A stretch of DNA of 64,000 nt from Symsagittifera roscoffensis (taxonomy: Eukaryota; Xenacoelomorpha; Acoela; Convolutidae). Below are positions 1-12,400 of this stretch, one piece after another; position 1 is the first letter of the stretch, and each line of letters starts with the position of its first letter. The stretch spans positions 34,386,369 to 34,450,368 of the forward strand of contig NC_087064.1 of assembly GCF_963678635.1 (NCBI RefSeq), in the 5' to 3' direction. The position numbers were made by a program, and so were the translations under genes. The notes beneath the pieces were generated by a model, which saw only the letters and a program-made list of their open reading frames with translations, was not told where the DNA came from and did not search any database.

Positions 1-622
1 CGACTCTAGTTCATTTTCAGAAGCTTTTTTCCGGTCTTATTCATTAGTTTGCTTGATAGTATTTCATAATTGACTTATTTTTTTTAGAAGGAACTTTTTA
101 GCAGAGAAATTGAGACAATTATTTTCGAATTTTGGAACATAGTTTTTTTTACTGTTTCTAAGAATAACAAACGTAGTGAAAACTATTATGTAGACCGTGG
201 TAATTTCTTGTCTAAAATGTTTCGTCTCATTCTCTGTCGGCTAGTTTACCCTGTTATGATCGTCTTGTATCTGTATGTAATTTTTTTTCGCTGAAAATAT
301 TTGTTGATTTATTTGGTTTCGGTTTGTTTTATATCGGTTTTATTCGCCTCATATCGCGTTGTTTGAAGTCGATTGAGTTTTTATTCAAACTTTTTTCTCA
401 AAAATTAAATGTTTCGAATTATAAAACTTTTTTTTTTAATCTTCGCCCGGTTTTTTTTGCTTCGACCATTGAGAATGGGGAGGAAGTTTGTCTTGGGTAT
501 GTTTTAAGCTTCGAAGTGTTTCAAGTTTCGTTGTGTGCTTTTTCAGATGCTCTGCTTTTTTGTTGCTTTGCCTCACTGCATTTGATTTGATGTTGATAAA
601 AGAATTGAGTTTTCTTTTTATT
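1..622. other. No gene; T-rich non-coding
   Basis: T-rich intergenic DNA. Open frames on both strands here are low-complexity (F, K, N-rich) and overlap each other. A partial sequence resembling the start of repeat family R1 lies near 455-520, just before the fuller copy that follows. No splice-supported exon or promoter was seen. Confidence 0.5.
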
Positions 623-1215
623 GTTCCTACCATTGAAAATAGGGAGGAACTTTGTATTCGGGTGTGTTTTAGTTTTTTTGCTTCTTGTTTTCCACGCAAA
701 ATCAGGTACCACAAATAATGATTGGACTGGGTTGAGTGATATATCATATTAAAGCCCTATCAGTCGTGATTCGAACGACATAGAAAAATTCCGAAAAAGT
801 TTTCCCGGTGTCGAGAAAAACCGGTTTGAATTTTTTTTTCGTCTAATTGCGAGCGAGTGAGCAGGCTTACAATAGCTTATTTATGCTTGATTTAAGCCTT
901 TAAAAACTAGTTTTTACTCAAATGAAGTTAGTTTTTGGAGTTTTTAGCTTCATCTTAGGAATCAAACACTTCAAAAATTTGGGAAATTTTTTTTTATTTT
1001 GATTTTGTTTTTCTTGTTATTTGTCTTCAAAAATTGTTTTCCAATTTGCATATTTTACAGTAACTGAGAAAAATGCCTAAGCTCTGTTTTTTTTGCTCAG
1101 ATTCTTTATCACGCCAAGCCGATAAAACGACACTAATTGGAAAAAGAATTTTGTTGTAATTTTTTATGACTGGTCGGAACATTCTCTGCTACTTGCACAG
1201 TAACAATTCTAATTT
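623..1215 (+). mobile_element. R1 repeat copy 1 (MITE-like, inverted ends)
   Basis: One copy of a dispersed family of about 400-750 bp found at least six times in the window. The left end is GTTCCTACCA (623-632) and the right end TGGTCGGAAC (1171-1180), which are inverted repeats with one mismatch. A shared sequence with CTACTTGCACAGTAAC follows the right end, so the element may extend past the inverted pair. Shared internal blocks include TTTTCCACGCAAAATCAGGT and TGTCGAGAAAAACCGGTTTG. No coding capacity was seen. It could be a non-autonomous DNA transposon; target-site duplications were not resolved. Confidence 0.6.
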
Positions 1216-3570
1216 AGATTTCAGTTTATTTTTTTATTTCATTCTAAGTTCGTTCTACTTCAATTGTTTAGTGTCAAATTGCGCTCACTGATAGCAAGAA
1301 TGAAAATGTGGCAAAATTGATGCTTGATTGTTAGTTAGTTTCGAAATGGTTTTTATTTTTCAAAGTAATTTTTTTCCTGTACAATCCACTTTCCATGACT
1401 TGCTTTGATTGCCAGTGCGATAAGCAAGAGTTTGGATTTTCAAGAACAGAATTTTTTTAAGACAAAATCATGACAGCTCATAAAATTCTTGTTTGATCAG
1501 TTTTGTTGGTTGAATCCGACAACCATTTGTTGACTTTGTTTATAATCAATTTAAATGCAGCATCTGATTTGTCTAAATTAGTGATAGCGCTCATGCTTTA
1601 GCCTACAATGATTTGAGTCCTGTGGGGACCTTTTATCTCGCATGAAAAATGTGATAGAGAATGGATGATTCGTAGTTACTCTTAAGCTTTAACGTTTTCG
1701 AGAAATCGGAACTATATCTCTTTTTTTTCTAAAAGTTAGTTTGGATATTGGAACGCTTGGATATCCGCTTTGTCTGTATGTAATAGATTTCCATTTATAC
1801 TTAGGGGACAATTTTTGGAAACTGAGGCGTTCGACATTTTCTATTGAGGACTGGAAAGTAATTGTTAAAGAAAAAGCTCTTTTAGCATGGAGAAAAACTA
1901 TCAACATTTCTTTTTTTAGACAGGCGGGGTATTAATCAAGATAAATGCTGGAGGTGAATAATTAAACAACCGCGTCCTTTTTTGATGGAATGATCATAGT
2001 CTAAAAATTTTTTTAAATGACTGTTATATCATCAAGTTCTAAAACTGTTATGGTTATTAGATGGAAATGGTAATGAAAGAGTGAGCGATACTACGGAGAA
2101 AGTGTTGGCAAATTTTGTTTCTGATCTTCCAATTTTAAAAGCATTTGTATCCTTTAAAACTTATGGTTTCGAAAAGAGTAGTTCGGACTCTTTGCACGGT
2201 TCCAAGAGAAATTTTTTTTCGGAAATAGTTATTTTTTTTTAGAAAGTGTGTTAATTGTTTCGTTTTCTAAGCCAAAATGCGGCGGTGATGAAAGGGAGGC
2301 TAAATACTGACTGGGAGTGGATAACTGTTTTTCTGACTCTACCGCCAAAACAGTTAATTATCTCTTCTGTGTGTTGATTATCGTTGGTTATTATACTCCT
2401 AATCGCACAACCAAAATGGTTGATTTTCTGTATAGTGACAAAGACCCGTCCTGTAAACTATATTATAGAATTATCTAGAAAATTTTGGTCAAATTTACGG
2501 CGAAAAATGGCGAGAAATTGATTTTCAGTGACTTTTACGTTTCCTTTGCTGTTCTTTTTCATTAGATAGTTAAGATTGAAATTCTGCATCCCATTGAAGA
2601 GTTTGATTTCTTTTACTTCCAATTGAGGCCCTGCCAAAATTGGCGTTACTGAAACTAAACGTTCGCAAGCGATGAAATTGAGAGAATTGTTAAGTTCAGG
2701 TTGAACATCCTTTTTCTTTTATCACGGAAGCATTTTTGACAGTTCATCATTATTTAGCTGTCAAACCAAAGACGCTAAAAAGGTATCAAGTATTCATTGA
2801 CTAGTTTTTAGTAGTCTCAAATGAAATTGGAATGAAAAAACAAAGGTTCTCTCCGATAACAGTACTCCAGGTTAATGACAAATACAAACAGTTATAACCA
2901 AACCATTCACTTAAGGTGACTTGTAAATTGCTTACGGAAACGGAATTTATGAAAAAACATTCTGTTAAGTTTTGCTTGGAGAGCTATTTGAAACAATGAA
3001 ATTAAAAGAAAGGAAGCTAAAACGAAAATTGAAAGGAAGCTCTCCTCTCGGCTACTTGTTATATTTGTTAACCCCCACCACTTCCTTCTTTTTAAGAAAG
3101 CTCTGCCCAATGCCATCTAAATTTTATAGGCCACAGACACTGTTCATCAAGCAATAAATTGTTTAATGCTCGAAAGTAGATTTGGCGATGATCGAAAAAG
3201 TATAAGATCAGTAAAAGGAAGAAAAACTTCTCGAATCTTGTGTATAATTTTAAAATTTTGCAAGAATATACTTTTTTAATCTGTGGCCTTGATGCTGTTT
3301 TTGTGTCATGACCGAAGTCCAATGAAAAAGCGCTCTATTTTTTGAGCCATGTTTCAATTTCCAGAATGATAATTTTTCATAGAAGCTATTGAACAAATTT
3401 GGACGGGGTTGTGATGAGGGAAGATAATGACTGGGAGTGGATACTTTTCCAAGGAGAACTGAAAAATTTAAAGCTAGAAATTGACAAAAATGAAAAACGT
3501 GTCACAATTTAAAATTTCTCTTGCAATGACCTCCTATTTTCTGTTCTTTTGGGTCCAATACGTTTTACCA
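1216..3570. other. No gene seen
   Basis: AT-rich DNA with no convincing exon. A short phrase, GACTGGGAGTGGATA, recurs at about 2310 and 3430, which suggests degraded repeats. ORFs at 1689-1935 and 2907-3322 overlap on opposite strands and have no recognisable domain. Confidence 0.45.
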
Positions 3571-3910
3571 GTCTGTACAAAACAGTTCGGAGAAGTATGA
3601 AAATGAGCGAAAAAACGGTGCATATACAAAGCAGTCCCATTCAAAATAGTCCAAAAAATCATGTATAAACAAAAAACAGTCCGATACAGAACAGTCCGGT
3701 TTAAGGTCGCCGGTGGGCGCGCTACGCGGCGATAACCGGCTCTAAATTCCATATAGAGTCCTGCCCTCTGTTGGCAAGCTCGCAACACGTTGGCGCGACT
3801 GCGGTGGTCACTATTTTGTTGTTTGTTTGCTGAACAAAGGACAATTCTCGGCCTACCGGCTTGTTAAAACAATTATTACTTGACTGTTTTTCGGACTGTT
3901 TTGTACAGAC
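3571..3910. mobile_element. TIR element (MITE-like), 340 bp
   Basis: The element begins GTCTGTACAAAACAGTTCGG and ends with the near-exact inverse (CGGACTGTTTTGTACAGAC). The subterminal region repeats short AGTCC/CAGTC words (CAGTCC, TAGTCC, CAGTCCG). The middle is GC-rich compared with its surroundings. It has no transposase-length ORF, so it would be non-autonomous. No clear target-site duplication was identified. Confidence 0.65.
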
Positions 3911-4999
3911 ACGCCATGAAGCTATTGGGTTCCCGAAGACTAGCCCGAGATTTATATTTTCTGCACAGGTTGAATTCTGATTCTTCAAAATTTTAGTTTT
4001 GTTGGTCCTGTAAGTTGGTTTATTTTTTTTGGGAGGCCAAGTTAGCTGTGAAATTTTTATCTTAGAATGTTTTCGGATTTGTTTTTTTTTTTCGAAAAAA
4101 AAATTTAAATTTTTTTTTGAAACTTTTCCGAAACTCTTTAACAGAAATTTGAAATTTTTCTGGAATTCATCTAGAAACATTTTGATGAAAAAATTCCAAA
4201 GAATTCTAACTGTTCGCAAAAGAAAAATATGTATCGGTATCGCTATATTTCTGGGACACACGTGCAACGGAGCTTGGGACCAATTGTCATACAAGAACAT
4301 TTAGAGGAACTAGAGTCGTAATGAACACAGTTTTGATATAACAGTATTCACGAAAAAAACTACGTGAGATCTGAGACTATGTGAAAATTTTAGAAGAGAT
4401 TATTAGAGATTTTTGGAAAAATTATAATCGGCTATAATTGATTATAATTTATTATAATGTCACGAAATAGTTATCATTATAATGGATTAAAAACCGTTTA
4501 AACATCTAATTTTGGTGCGTATAATTAATTATAATTTTGATAAAATTACAATTATAATTGTAATTTATCGATTATTTTCTTTTTTTACCGAGTGCGGGTA
4601 GTCTTGCGTTATTTGAATCAATTAGTTCGACTAAAGTCAATTTAAAAAGGTGATTGAAAATATTTTAGTATTATGAAAAACATTAATGCGTTATAAGTGT
4701 AACCACAGCAATTCATCCTTTTCAACACTTTTTTAAAAAAGTTTATTCGCGAACCACAATTGTTTGAAAATTTTGAGTTTTTGAATATATAATTAGGTAA
4801 TCAAATAACATCATAATTTCCGATGATTGCACAGCGAGCTAGCAAGCGTAGTGTTATCTTATCCAGTGCTTAATTGGTGGAATTCTCGCTGCTGAACATA
4901 GGCAAATAAATAGTATTTGCTGTATCTGCTTCTGACTGCTTATGGCTTCCTTTGTTGTTTTCTTATGACTTGGCGAGATGAAAAAAAAAATGTTTTTTT
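3911..4999. other. No gene; A/T palindromic DNA
   Basis: Contains long A/T runs around a self-complementary AAATTTAAATTT core (4078-4120) and a cluster of ATTATAAT-type palindromes (4420-4575). Similar ATTATAATCGATTATA words recur at 42.9-46.7 kb. ORFs here are translations of homopolymers. Confidence 0.45.
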
Positions 5000-5560
5000 T
5001 TCTGAATTTTGTTCCATAGTCGTATATTTACACTTGTGAAAGCAAGTATCTTGTAATCGGGAACTAGACTAGAGTAAGTAGAACAAGCGGGTATGCTCAA
5101 TTTTTTTACAGACAAAGTTATGGCTCTCGGAATTGTCAAATTTGGATTTTTTGACCGTTTTTGTAAAATTTTTGAATACCCTCCTATCTGAGATTCTGGG
5201 CTTAATCCAAGGAACGGATATGTGAAGCTTTTTTGCATACGCGAATACGGCCAGGGTTTTTTGAAACAAAAAAGCATGGCTCTCGGAAAAGTCAAGACAT
5301 ATTATTTTTAATCGTTTTCAAACTTTTTAAATTTTCTCGAGAACCACCATACAAAATCTCAGGTTAAGTATTCAATTGAGAAAACCGGTTTCTTGATCTT
5401 CTGTAGGTTAGCGGCCACAACTTGGTTTTTAAAGAAAAAAGTTATGGATTTCAAAAAGTCAATTTTTTGAACGTATGACCAGTTTTTTAAGAAACTTTTG
5501 AATTTTTCTTCTAAGAGAAACGTTATATTCTTGGAAAAATTCCAGTATCTCAAGAATGTT
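5000..5560. repeat. Divergent satellite-like monomers (family TR2)
   Basis: Degenerate units of roughly 170-190 bp recur around an AGTTATGG...TCGGAA...GTCAA phrase near 5115, 5275 and 5440. The reverse complement of the same phrase occurs at about 53.1-53.6 kb, so this family exists in both orientations in the window. The open frames inside it are products of the repeat. Confidence 0.45.
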
Positions 5561-5699
5561 CACTTCTCACTTATTTACGTAGAGAAACAACTAAGGTTTT
5601 GGGCAAAGTAAAATGTTTGCGCAAAGAAGAATGTTTGGGGCAAAGTAAAATTACGCATTTTGTCTTGCATCAGTATAACAAATTGAAAAGAAAATCAAA

Positions 5700-6055
5700 T
5701 ACCTACCTCCAGGTTTAGCTAGGCCCGTAGTTGTCTTTTTTCGAGATATGCGAAAATTTTGGGTCAAGTAGTTTTTTTCAGGGTTTTTTGTTACCCATGT
5801 TTTTTTATATTCACAAGTGGTGCGAAGCTCCGCTTCACCTCTGGGTATTACACTTGCAAGAGCAAGTGCCTTGTAATCGGGACTAGACTTTTTCCCGTAA
5901 ACAACTTGTCTCACAAATTTTACTCGCTTTTCTTACTTGCTTTATTGACGAACCTTACCATCTTCCAGGGTTGTTCCCACTTGGTCTAGAGGTAATATCG
6001 TTGCCTTTGCACCGTAAATTCTAGGATTTTAAACCCGGCCGGTTCTTATTTTTTT
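5700..6055 (+). mobile_element. Composite tRNA-related SINE-like element
   Basis: Has a hairpin block (CACTTGC...GCAAGTG near 5850, followed by TTGTAATCGGGACTAGAC) and then a tRNA-like segment at about 5966-6045 with a box-A-like TGGTCTAGAGG and a degenerate box B (TTTTAAACCCGG). The same hairpin block occurs near 5030, 6440 and, inverted, 59.29 kb. The tRNA-like part is not an intact tRNA. A palindromic GCGAAGCTCCGCTTC phrase at 5820 is shared with 25.5-25.7 kb. Confidence 0.5.
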
Positions 6056-6364
6056 AGTGTTATGTATAAAATCAATGTTTCCACGAAAAGAATGAATTAT
6101 CGGACTTTCCTTTGTCTGCTGAAGTTTTGTCGGCTTAGTTGAGACATCGCGGATTTTTCGTTTGCTGTATTCATTATATTTGCGAGTTGCGAGTGTTGTT
6201 CATTGAAGTTTCTGGGATGTAATTAAAAGAATTTTACGAAATCATGTTTTTTCGGATCAATTGATGTCTGCTCCAAGATGTGGGATTTCTTGCCGCTTCG
6301 TCAGGTTTCTTCCGTTGCTAATTCAAGATTCAAATGTTTTGCTAGACATGAACTTCGCCTAGAA

Positions 6365-7170
6365 TGAACTTTTATCGAGACATACGAAAATTTTGGTAAA
6401 TTTAGAGTTTTTCAAGATTTATTTTTCGACTTATGTTTTTTACCCTTGCGATCAGCAAGGGTTTTGCAATCGGGTACCAGACTTTTTTCCCGTAAATAAC
6501 GTTGTTCACAGAATGGTCAAAATTAGAAATGCTAAATTTAGGTTCAGTTCATAATGAATTGAAGTTTCATAGCGTATCTGGCACACTTGGTCTGGAGTTA
6601 AAGAAAACGCCTGTGACGGCAAAGGACCTGTGTTCGAATCTGACAAGACGTTTTTTTTCCGACCTGAAATATTTCGTTCCAAAAAAAATTATCGCGTTAT
6701 TTCTATGCTTATCTTGTATCGGCTTAATTGCCATAACTTAGTTTTTTTTGCTGTATGTAGTTTACATTGTAGTTGGTTTTAGTGTTTCGATTTACTTCTG
6801 CTGTTTGTACTTTTACTAACCTTGGTTTCGTATATTTTCTTTTCTCTTGTTTTTCTTTTGCTTGAAATTTTTGTTCTGCCCAAATGATTTTGGCTTATAT
6901 TTCATCGACTTAGTGACTTAATTTTGAGTCGTTTCAAGGAAAACATATTTTTTCTGCTCCCTCTGCATCGCTTAAAATGCTACAAATCTTAAAAATAAAA
7001 TTTAGAGTTCAAAGATTTTCATGGCAATAATTATTTTTGGCTCTACGGGAATTTACCCAAGTTTTGTCGGCTCAGTTGCCGCTCGCTAAATTTTTCTTTG
7101 GTTTTTCATGAAACGTCGGCGATTGGGTTTCTTGAGATGTGTTTTCCGCAGATAGAACACAACTCCAGAC
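6365..7170 (+). mobile_element. SINE-A family copy (tRNA-like head, long body)
   Basis: Contains a hairpin ACCCTTGC...GCAAGGGT (about 6440), then a tRNA-like segment (about 6575-6650) with CTTGGTCTGGAGTTAA as box A and GTGTTCGAATCTGAC as box B. A body follows with repeated TCGGCTTAGTTGCC-type phrases and GGCTCTACGGGAATTT. The body aligns by eye with 23.5-23.97 kb and, inverted, with 42.47-42.81 kb and 58.4-59.2 kb. Confidence 0.55.
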
Positions 7171-9337
7171 AATTTTGAAGTTTTAGTTGTAGTTTTAGTT
7201 TTTGAAGTTTTAGTTGTAATTTCTCCAAATTTGTTTCAATTTTTTGGACTTTTTTGGACTATAGTTTTTTTTTTGCTTTCTGCTAGGTTATAAGGTTATT
7301 TCTTATGTGCTATCGCTTTGCCACTAGGTAAAAAGAAAATTATTACAAGAACTTCAGCTAGAAGTCCTGGATCACAAAAATCTGCCACATTGCAAGAATG
7401 ACTCATCTCAATGACTTACAAATAGCAAAAATTGTTTGAATCATAAAAGAACTTCCACTAAAGCAAATTTTAAAAAAATGAACAAAACCGTATCTTTGCT
7501 TTCAAAGTGTGCAGGTAACCTTTGCACCAAATTTTCAGAAACAGACATTAGACTAAAAAATGTCTGTAAATCAAGCTATCAATGTTTCTCTGATTCGCAA
7601 CCGTACACATGGAGTTCAGAAATTTCAAGATGAAATTGTCAAGTTACCAGTAAATATTCTTTGTTGAAGCAATTTGAAAAGTTTTTGAAATTTTCTGATA
7701 GATTTTTTTTACGTATCTGATAAATGAATTAGTCCTAACCTAACGTTTTTTTCCTGTTGGTTCTGTTTACTTCTTCTGATCTCAAGTATCTGAAAAATTT
7801 TGGTTCCAGTTTGCGCGGTATGTTATATTGTTTTAAGATATGATTTTTATCATTGAGGATGTTTACCCATTGAACTTTTCGAACGCAGCGTGCTCATTTT
7901 TTTGGAATCAACGCCGAATAGTCGAATGTATTTCAAGCTTTTGTGAATATTAATTTTCAAAACTGATTTGAACTACTCGTGCGGCCAACAGCAAATTTAG
8001 AAAGCGGAACATGAGTGCCAGCAGAAGAGCTTTCGACTTAGTTTTAAGAGGGTAAAGAGCCTCTCAATTCATCATGAGGTAAATGAGCGCGTTGGTATTT
8101 GATTCTCAATTTACTACCAGCCAACAACACAGTATTATGCCACCAACACAGTTCTGAATGAAAAGTAATTAGCTAACTATAGATTTAGCGTTCGAAGCGT
8201 TTCTTTCTTTATTTGGACTTTTTGCACTCAGAAAAGTCATGAGAGGATTTGGCGACGCAAAATTTGATTAGCTCGTTTTGATAACAACTTGAGTTAAGCT
8301 ACACCTATGCTATGCGGTGTTGTGTTTATTTGTTGTTTTTCATCAGCTCTGAGTCATTAATTTTTTTACCAAGTCTAATATCACATGCCGAAAACTTTCG
8401 GAGCATCTGTGAACCGGTCAAAAAAGAGTTGAGCGACGACTGGCATGTTTATCGGCGTCGCTTGCAACGAGATGAGTTTAAATCAAGTTTTCTCTCGATT
8501 CGGTTAAATGTACTCTAAATAAATTAACAATCAAAACCATTCATGATAAAAACATCAATGAAAACATATCTTGGCTATAACAATGTATAACAATACCAAA
8601 TTTGATTCAATTATAATTTTTCTTGCTTTAAAATTTTAATTTTGTTATCTTATTGAGAATGCTAGCTTGCACCACGGTTTATTATTAGAGTGTTTTACTT
8701 AATACTTTTAAATATTTAAATATTTTTTCTGTAGTTTTTGTTTCGTTTACGAGATGATACTTAGCTAATTATATGAGGCATGTGTTTTTCTTTAATAAAT
8801 TGGTCAAATTTATTGGTTTGAAAATAAGAAGTCATTAACTGCTGCTAAACCTCCAGAAGGCATTACTGTGGAAATAAAAGAGCTCTTCATCAATACAAGT
8901 TAATTAAATGATTCTGTGATTTATTTAACCAAACAAGAATAGATAGTATAGTCTAGAATGTAAAATATCTGTTACGAACGAATCCTTTGACAATATGCGA
9001 TCTTTTATTATATATGCAGTCACCAATTTTCTTTGAAGAAAAAAATACAATTTTGAATGCTTAACTCTACTCGTTAAAAACGGTTTTTATTGCAATATAC
9101 GGGTTCCTTTACAAACCAATGTTGAGAAAGGCGCTCTTTTGAGAGAGAACATTTTTCGAACAAATTAAACTACTTATCATTTCCTCTCAGTTGGAATAAT
9201 CTGAAACATTCATTGACATCGGGAAGAGTTAACAGGAACTCGTTTGGAAAACCTTAATCTTGTTATTAACAAGGGATCTTGTACCAGAGTATTGTCATAC
9301 AGTTACATTGTAAGTGTTGTGATCGTGTGGCACCGAG
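7171..9337. other. No gene seen upstream of gene A
   Basis: AT-rich DNA before the first exon of gene A. The stretch 8380-8520 is GC-richer and openly read, but it has neither a convincing donor nor a domain. No TATA box at a normal distance from the gene A start codon was recognised. The 5' end of the gene A transcript is therefore undefined. Confidence 0.4.
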
Positions 9338-9461
9338 ATGGCGACGTTCAGCTCCAATGACATGGCCATGGCCATCATCTTCTGTACTTTGGGCACCTTT
9401 CTCCTCATGTCTCTCATATTCTTCATCCTCATTAAATTTTGCTCATTTCCTCGCGGAACAG
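9338..9461 (+). CDS. Gene A exon 1: N-terminal transmembrane anchor
   Basis: ATG at 9338 lies 18 nt after an in-frame TGA (9320-9322), so translation cannot begin further upstream within this exon. The exon encodes 41 residues plus one base. Residues about 10-32 are a continuous hydrophobic segment (AMAIIFCTLGTFLLMSLIFF core), followed by K33 and R39. The short N-terminus and the downstream positive charges favour a signal anchor with the C-terminal side in the cytosol. It ends ACA-G|GTTAGT, a good donor in phase 1. In-frame ATGs at 9362 and 9368 would keep most of the anchor. Confidence 0.7.
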
Positions 9462-12400
9462 GTTAGTGGTTGCTTGCCTTCAATCAGAGGGAAGTAGGCT
9501 CTGTATTAGAATGGAATCCACAAAAAAGCGTTTCCATCTGTTTTGGATTTCACTTACAAAATTACTTCGCTTGAACACGTTTACAGCGCTCTTGCCTAGT
9601 AATGTGACATCTAAATATGAATAGCAATTGAAAAAAAAAGTGATGCAATCGCTTTTTTAAGCCCAGAAAAGGTTATCCCTAAAGCAGAAAACGCGAAGAG
9701 TTGTTGTGATAATCTCAGAGCAACGCTCAGTTAGTGTTCTCACTTCAATAATATTTTCGCTGTCAGCAGTTTTTCTACATACTTTCTTCAAGTGATGTTA
9801 AGACTTAATTAGCACAAAATGAGTTTATTCAGACCCTCTGGAGTTGTGCCGATAATTTCTTACAATTTGATCACAATAATGCATATTTATATTACTGTTA
9901 GTCTGCAAATAGTGGTTCAACAAATTACAGAAAGTTCATACATCGGACTAAAATTTTTAATTTTCAATAAATTAGTTCATTTTTCATTCGTTTTTGCTTC
10001 TAGTTTTGTCAGATTCTCTCCAACCATTAGATCCAATGGGTATGTGACATAAAAACACGCTATGCAGTATCCTCATTTTGGTAGTAAACTCAGAAAATTT
10101 ATGATAATTCCCAAATAATTTTAATTTGATGAGGATAGGTAAAATGAACCAATTTGATGGCTTTAGGAGGGAAGGATTCTACAGACGGTGGTAGAGGTCA
10201 CATCGCTCCACCAGTCAACCAGGGAGTCAACTCCAATGGTGAGTAAGCTTTTGACGTGATTAATGATGTTAACAGCATAACATGGTCTTAGTCAGCGTGA
10301 TCTGTTCCATTTCCACGAGTCAAGTTTCAACATTTTTGACAAGCAAGTTCATTTTCCGAGAAAAAATATTTCTGTTCCTTGTTAATTGTTTCTTTTTTGT
10401 TTCTTTGCATATTTAGATCTGGTTTTATATAATGGAGTCATTCTGTTTTTGTTTTTCAATTTGAATCAGCATGAGCTATTTCGGGTTATTAAAAGAAAAA
10501 TAATTTCTGACTGTTCATGTTATGCCAACATGTTTACTTAGCCATGCTCTTTTGAAATTTATTTGAAATTTATTGCTGAGCAGTAGTTCGTGGGATCGAT
10601 TCCGATGGTGCTATGTGTTTGTTTGAATCAAAGTCTTTCTAAAATCAGCGGTATAAACTTTCTTCATTAGCCGTTAATTTCGTTGTGCATGCAAGTGCAA
10701 ATGCACTTTTTTTATATAAATTGTCGGGTGCCGCTACAACCTGCAAGAAAATCAAAAGGCAACAAGCATATCCCATTGCTACACAAGTAGCACAGAATGT
10801 TACGATCACATTCATACAATACTTAACTAGTTTAAGTTTTATTGAGTTTTTCAATTAGTGTCGTTTCTTGGGCGTGACGTGATGAGAGAACTGTAAACAC
10901 GCGTAGAAAGTTAGCGGGTAGCCGTGGCTGAGTGGGCAAGACCCGCGGCCTTAAACACAAAGTTCATGGGTTGGAATCTCGCTTCGGTAACGGTTGGAGG
11001 AGTAAATGTGATCCACCTCCTCAAATTGGGAACGGTTGCGGCGAAATAGATGACATCTTTCTCCCACACGGAAACAAGGCACAAGGTTAAATGGCGAGAG
11101 CTCGGCCGGGGGCTAATAAAAAAGCATATCATTTATTTTGTCCAATGATATAAGTAAAATTCAAAAAATATAGTTGGGCATGCTCGACAACAGTTGTTTT
11201 CCAAATTAGAATAAAAAGATAATTGACAAGAAAGCTTCAAAACTAAATTGTTTTTAATTAAATCAATTTTTTAGCCTAAAATACGAATTTTTGTATAACA
11301 GATATCACGCAACTACTTTATTCGCTCTAAAATAATCTAACACTCAAAGAGATTAAACCTGTTTTTCTCGACACTGAGACATGTTTCTGAGTTTTTTAAA
11401 AAAGTTTTCCAATCAGGATTGAAATGGTTTCAATATTAAATATCATTCGAGCCATTCTGATAAATAATTGTGGAATGTGATTTTACATGGAAAACCAAAA
11501 AGTGAAACAGCCGAATTCATTCCCATTTTCATTGATCGTAACAAAAAGAGAGGCTCGATTAAAACTCAAGCAGACTCGGTTAAAATTTTCCCTTCCATCT
11601 CAACCAAAAACCAGTGAGGCTTCAAAGTTTCTTAAACGTATACGGTTTTTGTCGAGTCGAAATTAAATGAAAGAGCTTCTAGCTGCAAAATTGAATCCTT
11701 GTTCATCGCTTCTAAGAGGTTCTGATATCCTGTTGCATTTTTCTCATTTACGGTGCTTTTGTTGTCTAAATTGCGGATTTGAAATCTTGTACAATTTCTG
11801 AAGACTCTTATAGTTGGTGAAGCTCACGTAAAAGCCAGTGTTTCGTGGCGTTATTACTGCGTTTTTTGTTGCCATACAGCAACCAATGGAACTGATTAGT
11901 AGTTTATCATCATGCACAGTATATACTTAGTAAAATTTCGAAGTGCAACTTCAAAAGAGTCATCAGCGCTATGATGTGTAACGCTCATGAATGTCCAGGC
12001 TTAAGTCAACGGTCAATACCAAAAGCAGTTTGTAATCGCTGTCTTCGAGTCATGAGCCAAGATGTTTTTCCTGCTTAGAGTTGCCCGAAGTTCCACAAAA
12101 CTGCGATGTCCACGAAGTTCTATGGCACATCTCCTGTCTTTTTTGCGCTGAATCTCGAAATCGACGTTAATTAAGGAATGTTTGCTGCGCACTCATCAGA
12201 GCTGAAAATCATTACGTTTTGATAGATAGATTAGGGATGTTTTTACGTGTTTTGCGCTCGTTCCTTCGTTTCTTTAATGACACGAATATGTTCTGTAAAA
12301 GTTACATCTTGCCGCCACAGATTTTGCAAACGGTTTGAAATCTTTTTGAAACTTTTTGTCCATATATGTTTTGTGTACAATCCTTCTCACGATTTTTAGC

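Noticed and set aside
3722-4300. 192-codon minus-strand ORF.
   Set aside because: It spans the TIR element and a long A/T homopolymer stretch; the translation is mostly K, N, F and I runs.
8312-8518. 68-codon ORF with a GC-richer charged end (VKKELSDDWHVYRRRLQRDE).
   Set aside because: No acceptor with suitable phase, no promoter, no domain; it may be part of a degraded tRNA-like repeat.
10917-10990. Candidate tRNA-Ser/Leu gene.
   Set aside because: The 5' half is good, but the anticodon and variable arms are malformed, box B is degraded (GGTTGGAATC), and it is continuous with a SINE body.
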